Shown here in pieces: positions 43,800 through 55,400 of a stretch of 64,000 nt of DNA. Numbering within the stretch: position 1 is the stretch's first letter; every line of letters begins with the position of its first letter. A program made the position numbers and the translations under genes. The notes below the pieces were generated by a model, which was not told the DNA's origin, did no database searches, and was given only the letters and a program-made list of their open reading frames with translations. This DNA is from Gordonia polyisoprenivorans (GTDB lineage: Bacteria > Actinomycetota > Actinomycetes > Mycobacteriales > Mycobacteriaceae), in NCBI RefSeq assembly GCF_017654315.1, contig NZ_CP072203.1, forward strand, positions 310,001 to 374,000. The letters run 5' to 3'.

Positions 43800-44588
43800 A
43801 TGACCGATGACGTTGCACGGACCGCCGAGGACCTGCTCGGTGCCTATCGCGCCAGACGACCGATCGAGCCCATTGCCGACCGGTTCGTGGACGCACCGCT
43901 GTCCCTCGCCTACGAGATCGCACTCGCGCAGGTCGAGGACTGGGTGAAGCACGGCGACACCATCAAAGGACACAAGGTGGGGTTGGCCTCCCGCGCCATC
44001 CAACGCCAGATGGGGGTTTCCCAGCCCGATTTCGGTCATCTCACCGCGAGCATGTTCCACCTCGAGAATGCCCCCATCCCGGCACGTACGTTCATCCAGC
44101 CGCGGATCGAGCCGGAGGTGGCCTTCGTCCTCGGAAAGCCGCTGCGCGGACCGGGGGTCACCATCGCCGACGCCGCCGCCGCCGTCGACTTCGTGTTGCC
44201 CTCACTGGAGATCGTCGACTCCCGCATCCACGACTGGAAGATCGGGATCTTCGACACCGTCGCCGACAACGCGTCGTCGGGTGGGGTGGTGCTGGGCAGC
44301 CGGCCGACGAGACTCACTGAGGTCGATCTGCGGTTGACCGGGGTCAACCTGCACGTCAACGGCGAACTCATCGCGACCGGAGCCGGTGGTGCCGTACTCG
44401 GTTCGCCGCTGAACGCATTGGTGTGGCTGGCCAACACTGTCGGGCCGCTCGGGGTCACCCTCGAACCCGGCCACGTGGTGCTGCCCGGCTCGATGACCAA
44501 GGCCGTGCCCATCTCCCCGGGCGACACGATCGTTGCCGACTTCGCCGCAATCGGCAGCGTCACCGCAGTTCTGGAAGGAGCACAATGA
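43800..44588 (+). CDS. 2-keto-4-pentenoate hydratase (MhpD/DmpE type)
   Basis: A 262-residue member of the fumarylacetoacetase-like hydratase/decarboxylase family. GHKVGLASRAIQRQMGV, IQPRIEPEVAFVLGKPLRGPG and IVDSRIHDWKI hold the metal ligands (the E-x-E of IEPEVAF and a later Asp). It should hydrate the 2-hydroxypenta-2,4-dienoate from meta cleavage to 4-hydroxy-2-oxovalerate. Translationally coupled (ATGA) to its paralogue, the decarboxylase. The order hydratase-decarboxylase-tautomerase supports the assignment, although the two paralogues could be swapped. Confidence 0.78.
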   Translation: MTDDVARTAEDLLGAYRARRPIEPIADRFVDAPLSLAYEIALAQVEDWVKHGDTIKGHKVGLASRAIQRQMGVSQPDFGHLTASMFHLENAPIPARTFIQPRIEPEVAFVLGKPLRGPGVTIADAAAAVDFVLPSLEIVDSRIHDWKIGIFDTVADNASSGGVVLGSRPTRLTEVDLRLTGVNLHVNGELIATGAGGAVLGSPLNALVWLANTVGPLGVTLEPGHVVLPGSMTKAVPISPGDTIVADFAAIGSVTAVLEGAQ

Positions 44589-45379
44589 CCACCACACCCG
44601 CGCCGTGGAGTGCCGGACGCGTCGCCGAGATCCTGCTGACAGCCGAGCGCTCGCAGACACCACGCACCTCCATCCGCGCCGAATGGCCCGAGCTGACCCT
44701 CGACGTCGCCTACGCCGCCCAGGACATCGCACTCGCCGACCGGCTCGCGCACGGCGAGGTGATCACCGGCATCAAACTGGGGCTCACCTCCCGGGCCAAA
44801 CAGCAGCAGATGGGTGTCGACGAGCCGTCGGTGGCCTGGCTGACCGACGCAATGGCTCTGCCTACCGGTCTGCCGATCCCACGCGACCGGCTCATCCACC
44901 CGCGTGCCGAGCCGGAGATCGCCTTCGTCCTCGGCCGCGAACTGCGCGGCCCCGGTGTCACCGCGGCACAAGCCCTCGCGGCCGTCGAGTACGCGATGGG
45001 GGCGATCGAGATCATCGACAGCCGCTACTCGGGATTCAAGTTCAGCCTGGAAGACGCTGTTGCCGACAACAACTCGTCGGGTGTGTACCTCACCGGACCG
45101 GTGATCCGGCAGGTGGACGAACTCGATCTGGGGTTGGAGGCGTGCCTACTCGAAGTCGACGGCGACGTCGTCGACAGCGCCACCGGGTCGGCGGTGCTCG
45201 GCCACCCCGGTGAGGCACTTGCCTTTGCCGCCAACACCTTCGGGGCGCGCGGCGTCACATTGCAGCCAGGCTGGGTGGTGCTCACGGGCGGTATGACCGA
45301 CGCCGTGCCGGTCGCCCCGGGCAGCCGCGTGGCTGCACACTTCACCTCGCTCGGAACCGTCACCGTGGCGGGTGGGTGA
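44585..45379 (+). CDS. 4-oxalocrotonate decarboxylase (DmpH type)
   Basis: A 264-residue paralogue of the preceding hydratase with GIKLGLTSRAKQQQMGVDEP, HPRAEPEIAFVLGRELRGPG and EIIDSRYSGFKF. The K-LGLTS-K form and the SRYSGFKF motif are those of oxalocrotonate decarboxylases. It would decarboxylate 2-oxohex-3-enedioate to the dienol for the hydratase, with which it forms a complex in known systems. Spaced three bases from the tautomerase gene. Confidence 0.8.
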   Translation: MTTTPAPWSAGRVAEILLTAERSQTPRTSIRAEWPELTLDVAYAAQDIALADRLAHGEVITGIKLGLTSRAKQQQMGVDEPSVAWLTDAMALPTGLPIPRDRLIHPRAEPEIAFVLGRELRGPGVTAAQALAAVEYAMGAIEIIDSRYSGFKFSLEDAVADNNSSGVYLTGPVIRQVDELDLGLEACLLEVDGDVVDSATGSAVLGHPGEALAFAANTFGARGVTLQPGWVVLTGGMTDAVPVAPGSRVAAHFTSLGTVTVAGG

Positions 45380-45382
45380 GCC

Positions 45383-45586
45383 ATGCCGTTCATCGACGTC
45401 ACCATCGCCGCCGGCCGCTCGCCCGAGCAGATCCGCGATCTCCAGCATGAGCTGACCGCCGCCGCCCACCGCGCGCTGGGAGCGCCCATCGCCAACATCC
45501 GGGTGGTGGTGCGCGAGGTCCCCGCAACCCACTGGGCGGCAGGCGATGTCACCATCGCCGAGCGGGAGGCGAACACGCGGGGTTAG
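45383..45586 (+). CDS. 4-oxalocrotonate tautomerase
   Basis: A 67-residue 4-OT. After Met removal, Pro1 is the catalytic base, and Arg11 and Arg39 are in their canonical places (AAGR11, NIR39V); position 50 is Trp instead of Phe. It isomerises 2-hydroxymuconate to 2-oxo-3-hexenedioate. Last gene of the plus-strand operon; its stop overlaps the convergent tautomerase-like gene by four bases. Confidence 0.88.
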   Translation: MPFIDVTIAAGRSPEQIRDLQHELTAAAHRALGAPIANIRVVVREVPATHWAAGDVTIAEREANTRG

Positions 45587-46002
45587 GCTCCGCTCGAGGC
45601 CCGCGCCGCGATTTCCCCGGCGCGGGCTCCCGACGCCGGCAGCCCGCCGATGCCCCAGTTCTCCGGGGCCACCTCGATGATCTGGCCGCGTACCCCCGCC
45701 CGGTCGACGTCGAGGACTTCGGCGATCAGGTCGGTGAACGCCAGCAACAACCGTTGTCGCTGGGCGACCGGGCGCCCGGCCAACACGATGGCGGTGAAGT
45801 ACGGTGCGACGACGCCGCTGTCGGCAACGAGCTGCCCGGCCACCGCCATCCGGGTGGCCTCGTGGTGCACCACGAAGGTGCGAACTCGCTCGATCGGCGA
45901 GTCCAACACTGCCGCATACACTTGTGACGCCTCGATGAGCAGTTGCCGCTCCTGTTCCGGTGTCGCGGCACCGGAGGGAAGATGAAAGTGCGCCACCGGC
46001 AT
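45583..46002 (-). CDS. Tautomerase-superfamily protein, fused two-domain type
   Basis: A 139-residue protein starting Met-Pro, with two 4-OT-like halves (about 1-60 and 65-130; EVAPENWGIGG ends the second). Length and layout match the cis-CaaD/MSAD-like fused tautomerases. Against cis-CaaD, H28 is Tyr here and R70/R73 are not conserved, so dehalogenase activity is unlikely. It ends the minus-strand operon of aldehyde and aldolase genes, so a second isomerisation step in meta cleavage is a fair inference. Confidence 0.72.
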   Translation of the reverse strand: MPVAHFHLPSGAATPEQERQLLIEASQVYAAVLDSPIERVRTFVVHHEATRMAVAGQLVADSGVVAPYFTAIVLAGRPVAQRQRLLLAFTDLIAEVLDVDRAGVRGQIIEVAPENWGIGGLPASGARAGEIAARASSGA

Positions 46003-46061
46003 GGCTTTTCCTCTCGTGGTAGTCGTCCCGAACCCCGGCTGTAAGAACCTGGATGTAGGCC

Positions 46062-46835
46062 CTAGAGAACGCCGTGGCGAACCCCGCCATCGGCGGTCAG
46101 TACCGCGCCGTGCAGCACATCGGCCTGCGGAGCGAGCAGCATCTCGACGAGCCAGGCGATTTCATCGAGAGTCGGCAGCCGGCCCAGCGTCGTCTTGGCG
46201 CGGTAGCGCTCCCAGATCTCCTCGGGTCGGCGACCGGTCTGCTCGACCTCGGAATCGACGAGGGCACGCAGCCGCGGGGTGTCGATCGGTCCGGGGACGA
46301 TGGTGTGCACCGTGACGCCCTTGGGTCCGTAGAGCGCCGAGATCTGACGCATCAGATTCAGCAATGCGGCATTGGCGGTACCCGGCCCGGCGTCGAGCGG
46401 TCCGGGTTCGATGCCGAGCGACCCGGCGATCGCGACGAACCGCGACCCCGGACCCATCCGTTCGCGCACCCCGTGGAGCAGCCGTACCGTGCCGGCGACC
46501 TTGATGTTGGCCGCGGTCGCCAGCGCCGCCGGTGCGATCGCATCGACCGACCCCTTGACCGGTAGTCCGGCCGCGAAAATTGCCATGCGTAACGGCCCGT
46601 CGAGCGCCGGTTGCGCGAGCGCCGCCCGGATGTCGTCGACCGCCCCGTCGTCGCCGATGTCTGTGGGGCACGCGTGGACGAGCGGGTTGCCTGCGGCGAG
46701 TTTCTCCAGGTCGTATGCCGAACGCGCCACCGCGAGCACGCGGTGACCGCGGTCGGTCAACCGTTGGGTGATGACCGATCCCATGGCACCGGTGGCGCCG
46801 ACGACGACGCAGGTGCCCGAGCCGGTAGCGGTCAT
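46062..46835 (-). CDS. Atypical SDR lacking the catalytic Tyr and Lys
   Basis: A 257-residue Rossmann protein with GATGAMG (13-19) and the SDR fold to the end (VPGPIDTPRLRAL). At the active site, AGS139 remains, but the YxxxK that should fall at about 151 and 155 reads P151 and N155 (GPGTANAALLN). So it is probably not a standard dehydrogenase; it may bind a nucleotide or use other residues. It is translationally coupled with the aldehyde dehydrogenase gene (ATGA) in the meta-cleavage operon, which argues against it being a decayed gene. Confidence 0.75.
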   Translation of the reverse strand: MTATGSGTCVVVGATGAMGSVITQRLTDRGHRVLAVARSAYDLEKLAAGNPLVHACPTDIGDDGAVDDIRAALAQPALDGPLRMAIFAAGLPVKGSVDAIAPAALATAANIKVAGTVRLLHGVRERMGPGSRFVAIAGSLGIEPGPLDAGPGTANAALLNLMRQISALYGPKGVTVHTIVPGPIDTPRLRALVDSEVEQTGRRPEEIWERYRAKTTLGRLPTLDEIAWLVEMLLAPQADVLHGAVLTADGGVRHGVL

Positions 46836-48297
46836 CGCCGCAACCGGATGGTCACCGCGCGTGGTTCGGTGAAGAACTCACGCGAGTACTGTCCGCCCTC
46901 TCTGCCCAGCCCGGAGATGCCTTCGCCACCGAACGGCAGGCGCAGGTCGCGTTCGAAGAACGTGTTGATCCAGACGGTCCCGGCCTTCCAGCGTGCGGCC
47001 AATCGGTGGGCGCGATTGAGGTTGTCGGTGAACAGGATTCCGGCCAGACCGTAGGGCGAGTCGTTGGCGATGCGCAACGCCTCGTCCTCGGTGTCGAAGC
47101 CCAGTACGGTCTCCACCGGCCCGAAGATCTCTTCACGTGCCGTCCGGGAGTCGTTGGTGAGCCCGGTGATCACCGTCGGCGGGTAGTAGAACCCGGCGGC
47201 GTGTGCGGGCCCGGTGAGACGCTCGCCACCGGTGATGACCTTGCCGCCCTCTTCCTGCGCGAGGTCGACGTAGCCGGCGACCTTCTCGAGGTGGCGTTGT
47301 TCGATGAGCGGACCCATGAAGCTGCCGGGGTCCTTGGGGTCGCCGACGACGAGCTTGCTCGCCTCCTCGGCGAAGCGCGCCAGGAACTCCTCGCGAATCG
47401 AGTTCTGTACCAGCAGACGCGAACCGGACAGGCAGACCTGACCGTTGCCGCCGAAGATCGCGCGAATCGACATCGGCACTGCCACATCGAGATCCGCGTC
47501 CTCGAAGACGATGTTCGCCGACTTGCCACCCATCTCCGCCGAGACCGGGGTGTGATGGGCGGCGGCGGCACGCAGGATGTGCACGCCGGTGGCACTCGAT
47601 CCGGTGAAGGTGATGCGATCCACCCGCGGGTCACTGGTCAGCGGACCGGCCACCTCGTCGCCACCGAAACCGTGGACGACGTTGAGCACTCCCGCCGGCA
47701 GCCCGGCCGCCAGCGCGATCTCGGCGAATCGGTGCGCGGTCAATGGGGTTTGTGGTGCCGGCTTGAGGACAACGGTATTGCCGAAAGCCAACGCGGGGGC
47801 GATCTTCCACGTCGCCAGCATCAGCGGAGCGTTCCACGGACTGATCGCCGACACCACACCGGCAGGTGGATACAGCACATAGGACAGCAGATCACCGTCC
47901 GGGTAGGCCTCGTTGGCGGCCATCGACACGTAGTCGGCGAAGAACCGCAGATTGTGGGCCACCCGCGGGATCTCGGCGTGCAGCGACTGCGTGATGGTCT
48001 TACCCCCATCACGAGTCTCGAGCAGCGCCAACTCGTCTCGGTGATCGTCGACGGCATCGGCGACGGAATGCAGGATCGCGGCACGTTCCTTCGGCGACAT
48101 TTGCGGCCACGGTCCGTCATCGAACGCCACACGCGCGGCGTCGATGGCGGCGGACCCGTCATCGGCTGTTCCACGTGCGACGGTCGCCAGCAGCGAACCA
48201 TCATGCGGATCAAGGGATTCGAAGGTCGATCCATCGGATGCGTCGACCCAGTTATCGCCGATCAGGTGCCGAACAGTCTGCGGAGTGTCGGTCGTGG

Positions 48298-48301
<4 letters not shown>
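46832..48301 (-). CDS. Aldehyde dehydrogenase, probable 2-hydroxymuconic semialdehyde dehydrogenase
   Basis: A 489-residue NAD-dependent aldehyde dehydrogenase: SPWNAPLMLATWKIAPALAFGNTVVLKPA, ITFTGSSATG, EMGGKSANIVFEDAD (general-base Glu) and NGQVCLSGSR (catalytic Cys). Family neighbours include DmpC/XylG/HpcC. In this operon it should oxidise the ring-cleavage semialdehyde to the 2-hydroxymuconate for the tautomerase. Both ends overlap adjacent genes in ATGA form. Confidence 0.85.
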
Positions 48302-50279
<1,978 letters not shown>

Positions 50280-50343
50280 TCATGGCCGGACTGCCCGGAC
50301 GCGACGCGGCCACATCGACACCGCGTTCGGCATAGCCGAACGG

Positions 50344-50360
50344 CAGTGATCGCCATCACA
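50344..50360. promoter_or_regulatory. Shared aromatic-regulon motif, weaker copy 3
   Basis: CAGTGATCGCCATCACA contains GTGAT-CGCC-ATCAC, a perfect inverted repeat, and keeps 10-12 of the 17 positions of the motifs at 36944 and 40670. It lies 125 bp from the acetaldehyde dehydrogenase start and 77 bp before the dioxygenase start. It also fits GTGA-N6-TCAC of CRP/GlxR sites. Confidence 0.5.
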
Positions 50361-50436
50361 AACCCCGGTCATGCTCGTCGTCATCCACCCATGGATGGCG
50401 CCGGTCATCGGCGCCGCACGAACCACAGGAGATCCG

Positions 50437-51483
50437 ATGAGTGAGAATCCCGCCCGTTTCGACGTCGCACACCTGGCGCGCTGCGAACTGCTCAGTCCCA
50501 AGCCGCAGGAGACCGAAGACTTCTTCACCCGATTCCTCGGCATGTATGTGACCAAGCGCGAGGGCCAGTCGGTGTACCTGCGCGGGTACGAGGACCCCTA
50601 CCAGTGGAGTCTCAAGATCACCGAGGCCGCGCAGGCCGGAATGGGGCATGCGGCGTTGCGCACCAGCTCACCGGAGGCCCTGGAGCGTCGCGCGCGCTCG
50701 CTTCAGGACGGCAACGTCGAGACCAGTTGGCACGAGGACGAATTCGGCTACGGAAAGACGCTTGCGTACCACACCGCAGACGGTCACGACTTCGCTCTGC
50801 TGTGGGAGGCCGAGAAGTACCTCGCCCCGACGGAGTTGCAGAGCAAGATCCTCTCGCGGCCGTCGAAGAAGCCGTTGCAGGGTATTCCGGTCAAACGTAT
50901 CGATCACCTGAACCTGATGGCGTCGGACGTGACCTCGGTGAAGAACGAGTTCGAGCGGCATCTGGGTTTCCGCACCACCGAGCGGGTGGTCGACGGTGAG
51001 GTCGAGATCGGCGCGTGGATGAGCTCGAACCTCCTCGGCCACGAGGTCGCATGTATGCGCGACATGACCGGTGGGCGCGGCAAGCTGCACCATCTCGCGT
51101 TCTATTACGGCACCGGCCAGCACAATGTCGATGCCGCGGAGATGTTCCGCGACTACGACATCCAGATCGAGGCGGGCCCCGACACCCATGGGATCACCCA
51201 GGGCCAGTTCCTCTATGTGTTCGAACCCGGAGGCAACCGGATCGAGCTCTTCGGCGAGGCCGGATACCTGCATCTCGATCCCGACGCACAGACCAAGACG
51301 TGGGACATGGCCGAGATCGACACCGGCCTGGCCGTGGGCGGCGCGAAGCTGCCGTGGGAAACCTATTTCACCTATGGCACGCCCAGCCCGCTCTCACTGG
51401 ACCAGCACATCGAGCAGTTCGCCCACTTCGGTCCCGGGGCCGAGGCCCCGGTTGTCGACGAGTTGGCGGGCGCGCCCGCCTGA
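50437..51483 (+). CDS. Extradiol catechol 2,3-dioxygenase
   Basis: A 348-residue two-domain vicinal-oxygen-chelate dioxygenase, slightly longer than classical C23O (~310). The Fe(II) ligands are visible as RIDHLNLM (His), GKLHHLAFYYG (His) and GGNRIELFGE (Glu) in the C-terminal domain. It opens the catechol made by the P450 or the hydroxylase to a 2-hydroxymuconic semialdehyde. AGGAG precedes the ATG at 50437. Divergent from the acetaldehyde dehydrogenase operon. Confidence 0.9.
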   Translation: MSENPARFDVAHLARCELLSPKPQETEDFFTRFLGMYVTKREGQSVYLRGYEDPYQWSLKITEAAQAGMGHAALRTSSPEALERRARSLQDGNVETSWHEDEFGYGKTLAYHTADGHDFALLWEAEKYLAPTELQSKILSRPSKKPLQGIPVKRIDHLNLMASDVTSVKNEFERHLGFRTTERVVDGEVEIGAWMSSNLLGHEVACMRDMTGGRGKLHHLAFYYGTGQHNVDAAEMFRDYDIQIEAGPDTHGITQGQFLYVFEPGGNRIELFGEAGYLHLDPDAQTKTWDMAEIDTGLAVGGAKLPWETYFTYGTPSPLSLDQHIEQFAHFGPGAEAPVVDELAGAPA

Positions 51484-51569
51484 GGCCCAGGGTCTCCGGT
51501 CGGCGGGTCTTCGGGTGCGCCGACCGTCGCGGTCACCTCGACATCGCGACGCCCCGACCACCGGGGTTC

Positions 51570-52472
51570 TCACCGGCCATGGCGATCCACGAACGGCACG
51601 ATCTCGTCGAGAACTCGTTGCGGCGCAATGCGTTGCGGAAAGTGCCCGAGATCATCGAGGACGACGCGTCGGTACACGGCGTCGAACAGATCATCACGAC
51701 CGGCGGAGGTCTCGGGCAAGCTCGCCGGGTCGGCTCCGCCGTGCAACGTCAGCGTCGGAACCGCGATGTGCGGCACCGACACGACAGCCGCCTCGGCGTC
51801 GGCGTAGGCCGGGTCGGGGTCGGCCCCGCCCCACCGCACCCGGTAGGAGTGCACGGTGATCTCCGCCCAATCGGGAGTGTCGAACGATGCCGCGGTGCGG
51901 GCGAACTCGGTGTCGGATATGGCCCGCTCCGGGTTCCACAGATCCCAGAGATGGCGGGTGAAGGCGCGGCGGTCGGTGTGGACGATGTTCTCACCTCGCG
52001 GTGTGCCGATCAGCCATTGATACCAATAGTGCTGCGTCTGAAGAAAACTCAATGCCTGATCGCGACCGTTGGTACCCCAACCGACCGAGATCGCCGCGCA
52101 CGCGCGGACCCGCTGTGGACGAAGGGCGGCAGCGATGTATGCGGCGCGAGCGCCCCAATCATGGCCGATGACAGCAAATCTCTCGACGCCCAGCGCGTCC
52201 AGCAGCGCGAACAGGTCGGCGGCCAGGGCGGTCAGCTGACCCGAACGCCTCGTGCTCGTACTGTGGAAACGTGTGGGACCGAATCCGCGTAGATAGGGCA
52301 CAATGACGCGGAAGCCGGCCCCCGTCAGATCATCCACCAGCGCGTCCCAGGTCCGGACGTCGTCCGGCCAGCCGTGCAGTAGGACGAGCGCGGGATGCGA
52401 CGCACTCCCGTGCTCCTCGATACCGATGTCGAGGAGCGGGGTGGACATTGTGCGGCTCTTGCTGTCACTCAT
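51570..52472 (-). CDS. Alpha/beta hydrolase, epoxide hydrolase/haloalkane dehalogenase-like
   Basis: A 300-residue hydrolase. LLHGWPDDVRTWD is the HGxP oxyanion motif, GHDWGA places Asp as nucleophile, and DLGHFPQR gives the catalytic His. An Asp nucleophile with HGWP fits epoxide hydrolases and related dehalogenases. The cap-domain tyrosines of epoxide hydrolases cannot be assigned with confidence. The ATG at 52472 follows GGAAGG; further ATGs at 52481 and 52448 are less likely. Confidence 0.8.
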   Translation of the reverse strand: MSDSKSRTMSTPLLDIGIEEHGSASHPALVLLHGWPDDVRTWDALVDDLTGAGFRVIVPYLRGFGPTRFHSTSTRRSGQLTALAADLFALLDALGVERFAVIGHDWGARAAYIAAALRPQRVRACAAISVGWGTNGRDQALSFLQTQHYWYQWLIGTPRGENIVHTDRRAFTRHLWDLWNPERAISDTEFARTAASFDTPDWAEITVHSYRVRWGGADPDPAYADAEAAVVSVPHIAVPTLTLHGGADPASLPETSAGRDDLFDAVYRRVVLDDLGHFPQRIAPQRVLDEIVPFVDRHGR

Positions 52473-52488
52473 GCCTTCCATCCTGCCC

Positions 52489-55400
52489 CTACAGATGCCC
52501 ACCCGCCGCCGAGCGCGCGGCAGCGGCCACCGCCGACACCTCTTCGCCGCCGTCGAACGCGAACCGGACCATTCCGGCTGCGTCGCAGGCGATCAGCATC
52601 GCGGTGATCTGCTGCTGCGCCTCGTCGTCGCGGCCGGCGGCGTCGAGGCACAGCGCGTAGAGCCGCCGCGCCTGCAGCAGGGCGCGGCGGCGCGGCGTGC
52701 CGTCGAGCCGCATCACCCATTCGCCCGCCCACCGGCACGCGAGCGCCACCTCGTCGGTTTCTTTGAGCAGCAACCGGATCGCCGCTTCTTCCTCGGCTTG
52801 TGCGACGATCTCGGCCCAGCCGCCGCCGGGTGGCCGGCGGTTCTCGAAGGCGACGCGCGGACGCAGCTGTCGGCGGGTCGGGGCCTCCAGGGCGATGATC
52901 TCGTTCTCGACGTAGGCCCGCAGGCGGGACGCGTCGATCTGGTCGGCGGCGTCGGCGGCCTCGTCGAGTAGCCGCGCGGCCTCCACCGGATCGCCGCGCT
53001 GGACCGCGAGTCGGGCGGCGGTGATGTAGCGCGCCCGGATCATATCGGTGATGCCCTCGTCGGGTCCGAGGGTGAGACTGTCCTCCAGCAGCTGGCTCGC
53101 CTCGTCGGAACTGCCTCGCTGGTACAACAATTGGGCGAGCACACCCGCGGCGAGTCGGTAGGCCTGGGAACCACCGGCACCGTTGCGGCGCGACACCTGC
53201 AGGGCACTGCGCAAGACTTGTTCGGCGTGATCGAGGTCGAGTTCTTCGATGTAGGTCAATCCGTCGAGGGCGTAGCCGTACATCACCGCGTAGGCACCGG
53301 TGTTCTGCTGATGGTAGGGCGCAGCCCATGCCTGACGTCGGTGCGCCTCATCGAAATCGAACCGCATGGTGGCGCTCATGGTGGCCACGTCGGCGGCCGA
53401 GGACACCACGAACGGTGGCAATGTCTGTGGTCGCGAAAGACATTCGGTGACGAGGTCGTCGATATGATCCATCCGGTCGGCGGTGGCATCGGCGCAGGCG
53501 AGCGCCACGTCGGCCTCCACCTGCATGTCACGTTCCCGGCCACCGACCTCGGCGGCCGCCAGCGCCGCGGCCACTCGGTCGATCGCGATGCGCGCTCGAT
53601 CAGTGTGGTGCAGAAGAACATTGGACCATGCGACGGTCAATTGCAGGCGCGGGCTGGTGACCACCGCACTCGGCGGGAGTTTGTCGATGATGCCGAGAAC
53701 AATCACCATCTGCGAGTGTTCGAGCAGGGTGCGGCCGTCCTGCTCGACGAGCCGCACCGCGCGGTCGGTGTCGCCGGCCGCCAGTGCGTGATCGACGGCC
53801 TCCGAGAGCATTGCGTGTTCGCCGAACCACGTCGAGGCGATGCGGTGCAACTCCGAGACCTGCTCGGGCTCGTCGCGTTCGAGCCGTCGGCGTAGGAACT
53901 CCAGGAACAGCGGGTGGAAGCCGAACCAGTCGCCGTCGGCATCGATCCTGCGTAGGAACAGGTCTCGCGCCTCGATATCCTCGAGCAACGCCTGCCCACG
54001 GATCTCACCGCTGAGCGCCGACGCCAGACCCGCGCACACCGTGTCGGGGATCGACGTGGTGATCAGGAAGTGCAGGATCTCCGACGGGAGGGCACCGAGC
54101 ACGTTCTCGGCGAGGAAGTCGCCGATGGCGCGATGCCGACCGGAGATGTTGGAGATCAGCTCGGCCGGGGTGTCGCTGCCGCGCAACGAGACACAGGCGA
54201 GTTGCAGTGCAGCGACCCACCCATCGGTGGAGTTCCACAATTCGGTGATGTCACGGCTCTCGAGGTCGAGCCCGGAGACGTCGACGAGAAACGACCGGGC
54301 TTCGTCCGCGTCGAAACACAGTTGCGCGATGTCGATCTCGACGAGTTCGTCGAGTACGCGCATGCGGCTGATCGGCAGACGCGTCCGCGACCGGCTGGTG
54401 ATCAGCAACTGCAGATGGTGACAGCCGTGCTCGAGCAGGAAGTCCATCGACGCGACGGCCGCCGGATCGGTGACCCGATGCCAGTCGTCGACGATGACCA
54501 GCATCCGGGTGCCCCGCTCGTGGATCGCGTTGATCAGCGTGGTCAGCGCGTGCTGGTCGGAGTGTTCGCGACGTTCGTCGAGCAGATCGTCGAGTCCGGC
54601 GGTGACGTCGGGGTCGGTGCGTCTGATCGCCTCGATCAGATGCGTCACGAACCAGGAGGCGTTGTTGTCGTCGTCGTCGACGGTCAGCCAGGCCACCCCC
54701 ACACCCTCGCGGTGCAGGTATTCGGCCCACTGCGCGGCGACGGTGGTCTTGCCGTAGCCGGCCGGGCCGTGGATGAGGATGAGCCGTCGGCGTTCGCCTG
54801 CCCGCAGGATATCCAGCAGTCGCTCCCGGACCACCTGTGCACGCGGACGCAACGGCGGCCGGAACTTCGTGGCCGGCGTCGGCGGTGCGGTATCGGTGCG
54901 CGACCTGCGTGCCGACGCTCCGGTCAGCGGATCCTGGGTGGCCTGCGCGGGGATCGCCATGTCGGCGACCGCCTGCCCGAATTGCGCCTGGATCGCCCGC
55001 AGTTCCTCGCCGTAGGCGGCCGCGCTGTCGGGGCGGTCCTCGGGTACGCGGGCCATCGCGTGCTCGATCGCGCGGGACAATTCGTCGGGGACATCGGTGG
55101 AACTGAGATCCGGGACGGGCTCACTGGCGATCCGCAGGAATTGCGCCACGACCTGCTCGCCGCTGCGTCGCTCGAACGCGGCGTGCCCGGTCAACGCGCA
55201 GAACAAGGTGGCGCCGAGGCCGTAGAGATCCGAGGCCACGGTCGGCGGATCGCCGGTGAGCAATTCGGGTGCGGTGAACGCCGGCGATCCGGTGACCATG
55301 TCGGCGCCGGTCTCGAAGCCGCCGACGATGCGGGCGATGCCGAAGTCGGTGAGCTGCGGTTCGCCGTACTCGGTGAGCAGGATGTTGCCCGGTTTGATGT

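Noticed and set aside
45583..46002. cis-3-chloroacrylic acid dehalogenase
   Set aside because: Length fits, but His28 and the two active-site arginines of cis-CaaD are not conserved.
50344..50360. Treating the third motif as a definite AraC operator
   Set aside because: It matches the first two only partly and is equally good as a CRP/GlxR site, so it is listed as a weaker copy.
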